A DNA stretch of 64,000 nucleotides from Vespa crabro (taxonomy: Eukaryota; Arthropoda; Insecta; Hymenoptera; Vespidae): NCBI RefSeq assembly GCF_910589235.1, contig NW_025813595.1, positions 496,001-560,000 on the forward strand, given 5' to 3'. The notes beneath the pieces are model-generated. The model ran no database searches. It had not been told where the DNA came from and saw only the letters and a program-made list of their open reading frames with translations. A program made the position numbers and the translations under genes. This document shows, piece after piece, positions 14,650-28,309 of the stretch; position 1 is the first letter of the stretch, and the number at the start of each line of letters is the position of its first letter.

Positions 14650-15115
14650 TAACGATAATATCGATAATAACGTTAATAATACTAGTAGAAATAATTATAT
14701 TAACGGTAATTACTATATTTAAGAAATCAGTAGTAACGAAGGAGTCGTTAATAATCATAATAATAACTATTATAACGAAAATGACGAGAATAACGATAAT
14801 AATAAAAAAAATTAATAACGATAATTACGTTAATAACGAAAATTATAAGAGCATTAATATCGATAATAACGATAATAATAATAATAATAATAATTACAAT
14901 ATTAAGGATAATAATGATAATAACGATAATACTAATAAAGATGACAACAATAAAAACAATAATATTAATATTAATAATAACGAAAAAAACGATAATAAAG
15001 ATAACAACGAAATATTAATAATAAATATCAAGACAATAACCATATTAAATTTAAAACGATACCAACGACAATAACGATAAAAATAATAATAATAATATTG
15101 AAAATAAGGATAATA
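14650..15115 (+). repeat. Family L block, copy L1
   Basis: Landmarks are AATACTAGTAGAAATAATTA near 14679, then AAGAAATCAGTAGTAACG from 14721. From 14721 to 14815 this copy differs from 33375-33469 by a single base (GGAGTCG here, GGAATCG there) at a constant offset of 18,654, far closer than most of the window. Further downstream the match weakens but stays collinear. Both L copies are followed directly by family A, so L and A probably moved as one unit. Confidence 0.85.
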
Positions 15116-16768
15116 ACGATGTCAACGATAATAATAATAACAACAAAAAGGATAATAAAAATAATAAAGATAAAGTAAATAAGGATAATAACGATGACAA
15201 TGATAATAATAATAACAATTATAAATTAATAACGATAATAACGATTATACGGATTATAACAATAACGATATTTGAAATAATAATGAGAACGTTAATGAAG
15301 ATAAAACGATAAAAATGATAATAACTATGATAACAATAATAATAATAATAACTGTAATAATAATAACAATATTAACGTTAATGATGATAATAAAGATAAT
15401 AACTATAATAACAAATATAATGACGACAATAATAATCACAATAATAAAGATAAATACAAAAATAACTATATTAATAATAATAACATTAACGTAAATAGAG
15501 ATAATTACTATTTCAAAGATAATAATAATAACAATAATAACGATAAAAACGATGTAAACGATAACAACAATAATAATAGTGATAATAACTATACTAATAG
15601 TAATAACAATAACAATAATAACGATTATAATAATAATTATAAAAAGAATAATAACGATAATAATGATAATAACATTAATAATAATAGCAATAATAACGAT
15701 TTATACGTTAATAACGATAGTAATAATAACATTAATAATGATAAAAAACATTAAAAACGATAATAATAGTAATGACGTTAATAATAATAATCATATTAGA
15801 GATATTAACGATAATAAAAACAATAATAATTATAACAATAATAATAATAATAATAGTAACCATAATAACGATAATATCGATAATTACGATGGGAATAATA
15901 ACGATAATGACGATTATAATAATAATAATAACGATAATAACGATAATTACGAGAATGACGATAATACTAATAACGATAATAATGTTAATAACGTAAATAA
16001 CGATAAAATAATAGTTATAATAACAATATTACCGATAAAAATATTAACGATAATATCGACATTATTAACAAAAACAACAACGATAATTAGGATAATAATG
16101 ATAATAAAATTAACAATACTAAAGATAATAACAATATTAATGATAATATCGATAATAATGATAATAAATATAATAATAATAATAGCAATAATAACGATAA
16201 TAACGATAATAACGATAATAGCGATAATAATAATAACGATAATAACGATAATAAAGATAATAATTCTAAGAATAATAAATATAACATTGATACTAACATT
16301 AATAACGATAATACTAATAACTATAATAACGATAATAACGTTTATAATGGTAAGAAGGATAATAATATTAATAATAATAACAATAATAACGATTATTACG
16401 ATATAAGGACAATAATAAAAGTAATAATAATAATATTAAAAATAATAAGTATAATAACGATAATAACTACAATAATAGTAGTAATAATGAAAGTAATAAC
16501 AATAATAGCCATAAAAACGATACAACGATAATAATTATAACGATAATAACGATAATTTCTATAATATTAATACCATTATTTATGGTAATATCGATATTAA
16601 CAATAATAACGATCGTAAGGATAATACCGATTATAATAAAACGATAATAACGATAATAACGATAATGAAGATAATAATATTAATATTAATAGAGATAATA
16701 ACGATAATAACGATAATACCGATAATAACGATTATAACGATAGTAGCGATAATAAATATAATAACGAC

Positions 16769-16822
<54 letters not shown>

Positions 16823-17500
16823 GATAATAACATTAATAATATTAGTAATAATAACAATAATATCAATAATAACGATAATAACGATAACAAAAATAATAAT
16901 AATAAAGATAATAACAATATTATCGATAATATCGATAATAACGATAATAAAAATAGTAATTGTAATAGCAATAATAACGATAATAAAGAGAATAACTGTA
17001 ATAACGATAATAACTATAATAATAATAACGAAAATAACGATAATAATGATATTAACGATAATAATATTAATAATAATATCGATAATAACGATGATAACGA
17101 AAATAAAGATAATATCAATAATAAAAATTAAAATAATTGCAATAATAATAACGTTAATTACAATAATAACGATAATAATAAAAGTAATTATAACAATAAT
17201 ATCAATATTAACAATAATAATGATAATAATATATACGATTTTAACGACAATAGTAATTATAATAATGACGATAATAAAGATAATAACGATAATTATAACA
17301 ATAATAATAATAAAAATAATAATAATAACAATAATTTGCATAATAATGATAATAATAGTTGTAATGTTTAGAATAATAACAAAAATAACGATAATATAGA
17401 TTATGATGATAACAATATTATTCATAATAACGTCAATAGTAATAATAATAATAATAATGATAATATCGATATTAGTAGTAATATTAATAACGATAATAAC
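15116..17500 (+). repeat. Family A block, copy A2 (internally deleted)
   Basis: This copy starts with GATGTCAACGATAATAATA and follows copy A1 landmark by landmark (GATTATACGG near 15244, ATTACTATTTCAAAG near 15503, CGACATTATTAAC near 16056, AATGAAAGTAATAAC near 16487). After about 16640 it jumps to sequence matching 1866 of A1, skipping about 480 bp that A1 (1390-1865) and the 44.2-kb copy keep and the 39.1-kb copy keeps at least in part. It then rejoins A1 through to GATATTAGTAGTAAT near 17468. Confidence 0.8.
16769..16821 (+). repeat. Longest pure AAT run, 53 bp
   Basis: This is an uninterrupted AAT microsatellite of about 17.7 units inside family A2. Other pure runs are shorter: 24501-24541, 49996-50037, 45737-45776, 8255-8292, 60239-60273 and 26554-26587. 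The corresponding place in copy A1 (about 1971-2026) is interrupted by AAA, so pure runs are either new expansions or old ones not yet broken by substitution. Confidence 0.93.
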
Positions 17501-18189
17501 GATATTAAAAATTCTAATAATAACGATAATAACGTTGATATCGATAATAATAATAACAATGTTGACGATAATATCGATAATAATAATAATGACAATAACA
17601 ACAACAAAACAGGTAATAACAATAATGATATAAACGATAATAACAATAATACTAATAATAATACTATCTATAATAACAATAATAATGATAATAATAATAA
17701 TAATAATAACAATAATTACGATAATAAAGAAATTAACGATAATAAAAATGATGATAACGACGATAATAGTAATAATAGTAATAACGATTATAACTATATT
17801 ATCGATTATAATAAGATTTTTAATAAAGATAATAAGGATAAAAACGATATTAATAATAACAACAAAACGATAATAATGATAATAATGATAATAACGATAA
17901 TAAAAAAATAATAATATTAATGTGAAGAATAACGATGATACCGATAATGACTGTAATAATAATAATAAATATAAATATAATATCGTTAATAAGGATAGTA
18001 ATAATAATAATAATAATAATGACTATAAATATGATAACAATAATAACCATTAGGAGAAAAATAACGATAAAAATTATAACCATAAAATCGATAACAACGA
18101 TAATAACGGTAATATTAATAATAATAATATCGATTACAAGAATAATAAAGATAAGGACGATTATAATAATAACAATAATAAAAATAATA
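17501..18189 (+). repeat. Triplet-repeat background
   Basis: Generic triplet DNA joins families A and C. No partner block, RNA or coding segment was recognised. AATGTGAAGAATAACG at 17918-17933 is a mildly unusual string but too short to interpret. Confidence 0.7.
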
Positions 18190-19010
18190 ACTATAATAAC
18201 GATAGTAATAATAATATATATATTGATTTATATAGTAATATAGGATAAATATATAGATAGTGTTTATAAGGACGATATTAAATAAAAAGGATAATAAAGA
18301 AAATAACGATAATAACGATAATAACGACAATAATAATAATAATAAAACGATAATAAAGACAATTTCCATTATAATACTAACGATAATAACACAATTGTTA
18401 TAATAATAATAACGATAATAACTATAATATCGATTAAACTAATAACAATAAAATCGATAATAAAGATAATAATAACAATAATAACAATAATAACGAAAAT
18501 AACGTCAATAAAAATTATACTATGTACGATAATAACGGTAATAACGACATTAATAATAATAATAAGAATATTAACGATAACTACAAAAAGACGATAATAG
18601 TAATAATAATAATAATGAAAACAAGGATAATAACGATAACAACTATTATAATAATAATAATAATAAAGATAGTAACGATATAAACGATATTAACAATAAT
18701 AACAATAATAAAGATAATTATAATACGATAATTACGATTACAGTAATAGTAATAATATTGATAGTAACAAAAATTACGATAATGGTGAAAATAATAACAA
18801 TAATAATAAAAATAATAAATATATTAACGATAACAATAATAACGTTAATATCAATAATAATGAGAACTATAATAATGATAATAAAGTTAATAACTTTAAT
18901 ATTAATAACAATAATAATGATTACAACAATAATAACAATATTAATGATAATAATGAAAATAAGGATAATCACGATGACAACGATAATAATAATAACAATA
19001 ATAATGATAA
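18190..19010 (+). repeat. Family C block, copy C1
   Basis: It contains the least repetitive shared string in the window, about 18228-18300: TATAGTAATATAGGATAAAT, then ATAGATAGTGTTTATAAGG, then ACGATATTAAATAAAAAGG. The same string is at about 39920-39992 (offset 21,692). The copies stay collinear to the GGATAATCACGATGACAACG landmark at 18963 and 40703, where the offset has grown to 21,740, so about 48 bp of net indel separate them. Confidence 0.85.
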
Positions 19011-19959
19011 CCATAATAACGAAATAGTAATAATAATAATTACGATTATAAAGATAATATCGATAATAATAATAATTATAATAATTAATATAATAACGAT
19101 ATAAACGATAAGAACAATTATATTAATAAAAACAATAAAGATAATAACGATAATAATAATAATAATAATAACAATGAAGAGGATAATAACAATAATAATA
19201 ATAAAGACTATAATAACGATTATAAAGATAATGATAATAAAGATAATAATTATAATAATAAAAAAAATAATAACGATAATAATGATACAAACAATAATAA
19301 TAATAATAACAATTAACATAATATCGATTAAAACGATAATAATGATAACATATATAACGATAATAACGATTATAAGGATACTAATAATACTAATAATAAC
19401 AATATTAACAGCAAGAACGATAAAAAATATAATATCATTAATAACGATAAAAACGATAATAACGAAAATAACGATAATAATAATAACAATAATAACTATA
19501 ATAAACATAATAACGATATTATAGTAATAAAAATAAAGATAATATCGATAATAAGGACAATAATAATAGTAATAATAACAATAATAAACATAATATCGAT
19601 AATAATTATAACGAAAATAACGACAATAATAATATTAATATTAACGATAATAAGAATAATAATAATGACAACGATAATAATAATAACAATAATATCGACA
19701 ATAAGGGTAATTATGAAAATCACAGTAATAACGATAATATATATAAAACGACAATAATAATAATAAAAAAACGATAATATGGATAATAACGGTAATAACG
19801 ATAATAACGATAATAATAATAATAATAATAATGAAAGTAACGGTATTAACGTTAATAACGATAATAATAATAACAATAATGACGATAATAAAAATTATAT
19901 TGATAATAACAATAATTATAATTATAATAATAATAATATTGACCATAATATCGAAAACA
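19011..19959 (+). repeat. Triplet-repeat background
   Basis: The sequence is AAT/AAC/GAT triplet DNA with long overlapping open frames on both strands. I could not assign it to a dispersed family, and nothing gene-like stands out. Confidence 0.7.
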
Positions 19960-20705
19960 ACGATAATAACGATATTAATTGTAATAAAAATGAAGATAAT
20001 ATCGGTAAAGTGGATAGTAAAAATAATAATATATACGATAATAACGATAATAACTATAATAATAATAATAATAATAACTATAATATCGTTAATAGTAACA
20101 ACTATAAATTCGATAATAATGGTATTAATGAAAATAACTAGAAAAATAATAATACATATAACAATAAAAACGATAATAACAATATTAATATTGTCATTAA
20201 TAACGATAATTAAGATAATAACGATAGTAATAAAGACTATAATAACGGCAAATAAGATGATAACGATAAAAATAATAATAATAATATTATCGATAATAAG
20301 TATACTTACGAAAATAACGGTAATAAAGATAAAAACAATAATAACGACTAAATAGTAATAATAATAATATCGATACTAACGATAATAACGATAATAATAA
20401 TAATAATGATAAAGATAATAACGGGATTAACGATAATAACGATAGTAATAATAACAATAATAACGATAATGATGATAATAATAATAATAACGATAATTAT
20501 AAGAACAAAAATTACGATAATAACGATATTAACAATAATAATAATAAGAATTACAACGATAATAAAGAAACAACGATAGTAATAATAACAATTATATCGA
20601 TAATAATAGTAATGACCATAATAATAATAACGGCAAATACGATAATATCGATAATAATATTAACATTATTAACGTTCATAACGATAACAGAAATAATAAA
20701 AATAA
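19960..20705 (+). repeat. Family E block, copy E1 (shortened)
   Basis: Landmarks are CGAAAACAACGATAATAACG, ATCGGTAAAGTGGATAG near 20000, TAATAGTAACAACTATAAAT near 20091, and, after a gap relative to the other copies, TATTAACGTTCATAACG near 20670 with AACATGTATAACG at the end. The two fuller copies are 23.2-24.2 and 49.34-50.36 kb. Confidence 0.78.
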
Positions 20706-20869
20706 CATGTATAACGATAGAAAAGATAAGAACGATAAAAACGATGATAGTAATAACGATAATAATTTTAATAACGATAATAACGATAATAACGAAAATA
20801 ACGAAAAAAACGATAAAGATAATAATAATTATATAAATAATAATAAGGATTATAACGATCATATAGATA

Positions 20870-21400
20870 ATAATACTAGTAACAGTAACAATAATAATAA
20901 ATATAATAACGATATTGAGGATACAAACGATATTAGAGATAATAGCGATTATAAAATTAATAATAATAACTATAATAACGATAATAACAATAATAATAAG
21001 AACATTAATAGCGATAATAACGATAATAAAATTAATAATAATAATAATGGCGATATTATAGATATTAACGATAATAATAAGAACGATAATAACGACAATA
21101 GTAATTATAACAATAACGATAATAATAATAATAAAGACAATAATAATAATAATAATAAATATGAAAACGATATTAATGATAATAAAGCTAATAATGATAA
21201 TAACGATTATAATAATAATAAAAATAATAACAATATTAACGATAATAATGATAATATCGGAATAATTATAATAATATTTGCGTTATTAGAAATAATAATA
21301 ATAACAATAATGACGATAATGACGATAATGACGAAAATACTAATAACCATAATAACGATAATAATAATAATAAGAATAACGATTATAACGATAATAACGT
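20870..21400 (+). repeat. Family D block, copy D1
   Basis: It begins AATACTAGTAACAGTAACAA (ACTAGT at 20875), followed by GGATACAAACGATATTAGAG near 20920, TGGCGATATTATAG near 21049, and TTGCGTTATTAGAAATAA near 21278. The same landmarks are at 41.32-41.86 kb with an initial offset of 20,450. Near 21325 it has one copy of the unit that is tandemly duplicated (66 bp) in the partner block. Confidence 0.82.
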
Positions 21401-21601
21401 TAATAATAATAGTAGTAATAAGAATAATAACGATAATAACTAAAATAACGATAATAATAGTAACGATAATAACGATAACATCGAAAAAAGTAATAAAAAT
21501 ATTAACGATAATCACAATAATAATAATAATGAAAATAATAATACTGATAACATAGATAATAATGATAATAGTAATAACGATACTAATAATAATAATAATA
21601 G

Positions 21602-21760
21602 AGATATTAACGATATTAACGATTATAAAGATAATAATGATAATAACGATAATAATAATAATAATAATAATAACGATAATAACGATAATAGCTATTGTAA
21701 TGGCAATAAAGAGAGTAATAAGAATAATAATAATAATAATAATAACCATAATAATAATAA
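21602..21760 (+). repeat. Family M block, copy M1
   Basis: It runs from GATTATAAAGATAATAATG (21621) to TGTAATGGCAATAAAGAGAG (21696). It is nearly the same as 22564-22740. The offset is 962 bp before the 9-mer run and 971 bp after it. The AAT run between them has the same length in both copies; the change is exactly one extra AATAACGAT in the second copy, and one unit here is altered to AATAGCTAT. Confidence 0.9.
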
Positions 21761-22049
21761 TATTAATAACGTTAATTACATTAACAACGACAGTAGTATT
21801 AATGACTATAATAATAATAATCATAATAAAGATATTAGCGATAATATCAACAATAATAATAATAATAGTAACCTTAATAACGATAATAAAAATAATAACT
21901 ATAATAACGGTAATTAAAATGAAAATAATAGTAATAATAGATATATTAATGTTAGTAAGGAGAATAACGATTATAATATTAATAATAATAACGATAAATA
22001 CGATAGTAGCGACAATATTATTAATAATATTAACGTTAATAGGTATAAT

Positions 22050-22335
22050 TACTATATAAATGTTAATAGTAATAACAATAATAACGATAGAAACGATATT
22101 AACGATAATAACAATAATAATAATGGTAATAACGATAATAATAATAGCAATAATAACGATTTTTAATGTTAAGAATGATAATAATAATAACATTTATAAC
22201 CATTATAACATTATCAACGATAATAATAATAATGACGTTGATAATAATAATCATAATAAAGATATTAACATTAATTTCAACAATAATAATTCTAAAAATA
22301 ATAATAATAATAATAGTAACCATAAGAACGATAAT
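22050..22335 (+). repeat. Family A fragment, copy A7
   Basis: It carries AATAGCAATAATAACG followed by ATTTTTAATGTTAAGAATG near 22159, CATTATAACATTATC near 22200, and GACGTTGATAATAATAATCA near 22232, in the order seen in A1, A2 and A6. It serves as one of the reference copies that lack the pyrimidine segment found in A6. Confidence 0.75.
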
Positions 22336-22563
22336 ATCGATAATAACGATTATAATAATAACGATAGAACGATAATAAAGATAATAACGATAATAACATT
22401 AATAGCAATAAACATAATAACAATATTAAAGATATTATCGATAATAACGATAATAACAACAAAAATAGCATTAATAATTACATTAATAACAACAATAGGC
22501 ATAAAACGATTTTAACGATAATAATAATAACAATAATAGTAATAACGATAATAATAATAATAA

Positions 22564-22760
22564 AGATATTAACAATATTAACGATTATAAAGGTAATAAT
22601 GATAATAACGATAATAATAATAATAATAATAATAACGATAATAACGATAATAACGATAATAACGATTGTAATGGCAATAAAGAGAGAAATAAGAATAATA
22701 ATAATAATAATAACGATAATAATAATAATAATAATAACAATAATAATAATAATATTAATA
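22564..22760 (+). repeat. Family M block, copy M2
   Basis: This is the second M copy, with four exact AATAACGAT units at 22631-22666 followed by TGTAATGGCAATAAAGAGAG. Copy M1 has two exact units and one altered one at the same place. It documents a gain or loss of one 9-bp unit. Confidence 0.9.
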
Positions 22761-23199
22761 ACGTTAATAATGATAATAACGATAATAACGGAAATTATAA
22801 AAAAATTGATAACGGTAAGAACGATAATATAGATATAATATAATTAATAATAAAGATAATAACGATTATTATAGAAATAATAATAATAACAATATCGAAA
22901 ATAACGATAATAGCGGTAAAACCAATAATAATAATAGAAAGAATACCAGTAATAATAATAATGGCAATTACGATATTAGCGATAATAATAATAATGATAA
23001 TAATAATAATAATATCGATAGTAAAGATAATGACGACAATCATAATAATAATAGTATTAATAACAATATAAAAAATAATAACGATAATAACCATAATAAC
23101 GATAATAATAATAACAATTATAAGGATAATAACTGGAATAACGATACTATCGATAACTATAATAACTATAATTACGATAATAACAATAGTAGTAATGAC

Positions 23200-23860
23200 A
23201 ATAATGTCGAAAACAACGATTAAAACGATATTAATAGTAATAAAAGTAAAGATAATATCAGTAAAGTGGGTAACAATAATAATATTATGTTCGATAATAA
23301 CGATAATAAAAATAATAATAAGAATAATAACGATAATATCGCTAATAGTAACAACTATAAATTCGATAATATTGATAATAATGAAAAGAACTAAAATAAT
23401 AATAGTATATATAAAAATAATAACGATAAAAACAATAATAATAATAACATCAATAACGATAATTACGATGATAACGATAGTAATAATTACAATAATGACG
23501 ATAACAAAGATGATAATGATAATAAAAATAATAAAAATATTATCGATAATAAGGTTAATTACAAAAATAACGGTAATAAACATAATAACAATAATAACGA
23601 CAATAATAATAATAATAATAACGATACGAATGATAATAACGATAATAATAAATATAATAATAATGATAATAACGTTATTAACGATAATAACGACAGTAAT
23701 AATTACAATAAAAACGATAACCTATAATAATTATAATAACGATAATTATAAGAACAATAATTATTATAATAACGATATTAACAAAAATAATAATAATAAG
23801 AATAACAACGACAATATGGAAATAACGACAATAATAATAACAATTATAACAATAATAACG

Positions 23861-23893
<33 letters not shown>

Positions 23894-24205
23894 TTATAGA
23901 TAATAACGATAATTACGACAATAATAACAGTATTGATAACGATGATAAGGATAATAACGATAACATCAATAATAGGAAAATCAATAATATCGATAATAAC
24001 TATAATAATGATAAGAATGAAAATAATAATAATGATAATAGTGATAACAAATATAATAACTATAGTAATAATGACAAATATAACGATAATATCTCTATTG
24101 ATGATAACAATAATAACGACAATTACGATAATATCGTTAATAATATTAACATTATTAACGTTCATAACGATAACAGTAATAATAATAATAACATGTTTAA
24201 CGATA
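23200..24205 (+). repeat. Family E block, copy E2
   Basis: This is a full copy: AAAGTAAAGATAATATCAG and TAAAGTGGG near 23260, TAATAGTAACAACTATAAAT near 23344, AACCTATAATAATTATAATA near 23719, a pure AAT run near 23861-23892, and TATTAACGTTCATAACG near 24154. It aligns with 49.34-50.36 kb with an offset that drifts only from 26,136 to 26,156. Confidence 0.85.
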
Positions 24206-24500
24206 ATAACGATAATAATAATACTTACAGTAACATTGATACCGATATAACCATAACAACGATGATAATAATAACGATAATAATATTACTAATGATAATA
24301 AAGATACTAACGAAAATAAAGATAATAATAATAATAAGAATAAAAATAAAAACGATAATAACAATAATTATTAGAAAAATAATAACGATATTAAGGATAA
24401 TAACGATAATGATAATAATAATAATAACGATAACAACGATAAGAACGATAATAGTAATCTTAATAATAACGAAAATAAGGATAATTACGATAACAAGTAA

Positions 24501-24542
<42 letters not shown>

Positions 24543-26553
24543 GACAGTAACGAAATTAAAGATATTAACGATAATAACAATAATATCGATAAGAATAAAA
24601 ATATAATAACTATTACAGTAATAATAATAATATCGATAATAACAAAAGTAATGATAATGACGATAAAAAAAATAATAATAATAACGATAAAAACGATATC
24701 AACGATAACAGCGATAATAATGATAATAACAATAATAATAACAATAATAACCATAATAACAATTATAATAAGAACATTAATATTGATAATAACGGTAATA
24801 ACTATAATAATAATAATAACGATAATAACGAAAATGACGACAACAATAATAACGAGAATAACCATATTATCGATAATAATAACAATATTAAAGGGAATAA
24901 CGATAATAATAATAATAATAAAAACAATAAAAACGATAATAAAGATTATGACGATAATAATATTAACGGTATTAAAGACAATATTCATAATAATAATAAC
25001 GATAATTACGATAATAAGGATAATTACGATAATAATAATATCGATAATGACGGTTTTAATAATAATAATAATAAGGATAATAATGATAATTACGATAATA
25101 GCGATGATAATGATAACGATAACGACGATAATTACGATAATAACGATAATAATAATAATAATAATAATATCTACAATAACGATAATAGAGATAATAACGA
25201 AAAAATAATAATAATAATATCAATAATAACGATAATAACGGCAATAATACTAATAATAATAATAACAATAATACTAACGTTAATGACGATAATAAAGATT
25301 ATAGTAGCAGTAGTAATATCTATATTAACAATAATAACGATAATAACAATCATAATAATGTCGATAAAGACAAAATCGAAAACAATGATAAAAATATTAA
25401 CGATAATATCGATAATAACAATAATAATATTAACGTTATTGTCGATAATAATAATTAATATAATATTTATAATAACGATAAAAACGGTAATAATAACAGT
25501 AATAAAAAAAATAATATCAGTAATAAGGATAATAACGATAATAACAATAATAACGATAATAATAAATACATTAATATCGATAATAATAATAACAGTAATA
25601 ACGATAACAACGATAATAACAATAACAATAATAACATTAATATCGTTAATAACTATAATAATGATGGTAACGATAATAATTATAAAAGTGATAGTAATAA
25701 TAACGATATTTGCAATAATAATAAAATTAATATTGTTAGAGATAATAACGATATTAAAGATAATAATGATAATAACGATAATAACGATAGTAACGATAAT
25801 AATAATAATAATAATTAGGATAATAACCATAATAATGATAATAATAATAACGAAAATGAGGATAATAACAATAATAACGATAATAACGATAACAACCATT
25901 ATAAAAATGAAAATAGAAGTAACAATAATAACGATAATCACGATAATAGCCATAATAATAATAACGGTTATAACGACAAAAACGATAATAGCTATAATAA
26001 CAATAACGATAATAACGATAATAATTATAATAATAATATTGATCGTAACAATAATAACGATAATGATAATAATAATAGTAATAGTAATAACAATTATAAC
26101 GATAATAACTATAATAACGATAAAAAGATAAAATGAATAATAATAATTACGATAATAACGTTAATAACAACAATAGTAATATTAATATTAACGATAATAA
26201 AGATTGTAACGAGAATAAAAATAATAAGTATAAACTCAATAACGAACCTAATGACAGTAACGATGATAATAATAACAATAATGATGATAATAACTATAAT
26301 AATCATAATAATAATAATGATATCAACGATAATGAAGATGAAAACGATTATAATAATAATCATAATAACGATGATAACGATAATAGTAATAATAACTGTA
26401 ACAATAATAACGATAATAACGATCATTACAATAATAATTATAACAAAGAAAACGATAATAATGATAATAACGTTAATAATAATGACGATAACAGCTATAA
26501 TAATAATAACGTTAATTATAATAATAATAATCACAATGATTACGATGATAAGG

Positions 26554-26588
<35 letters not shown>

Positions 26589-27590
26589 GATAATATCTAT
26601 AATAACGATACTAAAAATAACAATAATAAATATAATAATAGAAATAACGATTACAACGATAATTAAAATTGCATTAAAGAAGATAATTATGATAATTACG
26701 ATAATAATGAAAAGAATATAATCAATAAAAATAATAACGAAAAAACTACAATAACGATAATAAAAATTATAATAACGATAACAACGATAAAAAGGAAAGT
26801 AACTATAATAACAATGATTTTAATAACGTTAAAAACAATAATAAAGTTAATAACCAAAATAATAGTAAGAACAATAACAATAATACCGATAAAAATAATA
26901 AAATTAATAATGCCAATTATGATATCAAGGAAAATAATAACATTAATAATAACTATAATTACGATAATAACGATCATAATTGTAGTAATAATAATAATAA
27001 TAACGATAATAACGATAATAACGAAAATAACGATTATAATATTAACGATAATATCAATAATATCGATAATAATAATAACACTACTAAAGAAAATAACGAT
27101 AAAAATAATAATAATAACAATAATAACGAAATTAACGATAATAACGATAATAACGACATTAACGATAATAATAAAAACAATATTAACGAAAATAAATCTA
27201 ATAAAGATAATAACGAAAATAATAATAAAAATAACAGCAATAATATCTATAATTACGATAATAACGATAATAACGATCATAACGACAATAATAATAGTAA
27301 TAATAACGATGATAACGACATTAACTATAATATTAATATTTATAATAATAGTAATATCAAAAATAACGATATTAACGACAATAATAGTAGTAATAATAAC
27401 AATAATAACAATAATAACGATAATAATGTTAGCGATAATAAAAATAACGACAATGATTATAATAATAATAACAATTCTAACGATAAAAGCAAAAATAATA
27501 GTAGCAATAGTAATAATAATAGCAATAATAACGATAATAAAGATAATTATAATAACAATAATACCGACAATAACGATAATGGCGAATAAC
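24206..27590 (+). repeat. Triplet-repeat background with pure AAT runs
   Basis: More than 3 kb of triplet DNA without a confidently assigned partner. Pure AAT runs lie at 24501-24541 and 26554-26587. Open frames of 150-300 codons overlap on both strands (for example 25171-25953 on - with 25283-26131 on +), and 26133-26666 reads almost only Asn/Asp. No RNA, promoter or gene was recognised. Confidence 0.72.
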
Positions 27591-27739
27591 AATAATATTA
27601 ATAATAACGATAATAGCGATAATAACGATCATAATAATAATAACAGTCAGAATATTAATAATAACAATAATAACGATACTAACGGTATTAACGATAATAA
27701 CCGTATTAAAGATAATAACGATAGAAATAATTACAATAA

Positions 27740-28110
27740 TAACAATAATGACGATAATAATGAGAATAACGATAATTATAAGAATAATAATTATTATAAT
27801 AACGATACTAACAGTAATAATAAGAAGAATTACAAAGATAATAAAGAAATAACGATATTTATAATAACAAATATAACTATAATAACGATAATAACTATAA
27901 TAACGATAATAATAATAATAATATTAATAATAAGAACAATAATAATATTAAGGGTAATAGCGGTAATTGAGAAAATAATAAAAGTATTAATAATGATGAT
28001 AAGGATAATAACGATAACATCGATAATAGTAATAACACAAATATCGATAATAACTATAATAACGATAAGAATAAAATAATAGTAACAATAATAACGATAA
28101 CAAATATTAT
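27740..28110 (+). repeat. Family E fragment, copy E4
   Basis: It shares with E2 and E3 the run CGATAATTATAAGAATAATA near 27770, the AAT-rich centre, and GATGATAAGGATAATAACG followed by ATAACATCG near 28015. It is more diverged than E2 and E3 are from each other and lacks the AAAGTGG part. Confidence 0.65.
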
Positions 28111-28309
28111 AACGATAGTAATAATAACAATTATAACAATAAAAAAGATAATAATGATAATAACGATAATAATATTTATGACAAAAATTATAATACTGAT
28201 AATAAAGATAATTACGATAATATAGATAATAACGTTAATAATAATAACAATAATAACGATTATAACGATAATAATAGAGACAATAATAATAATATTAAAA
28301 ATAATAACA

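Noticed and set aside
18228..18300. tRNA or small structured RNA in the low-repetition string
   Set aside because: No cloverleaf, T-loop GTTC or other conserved RNA motif is present, and GC content is too low.
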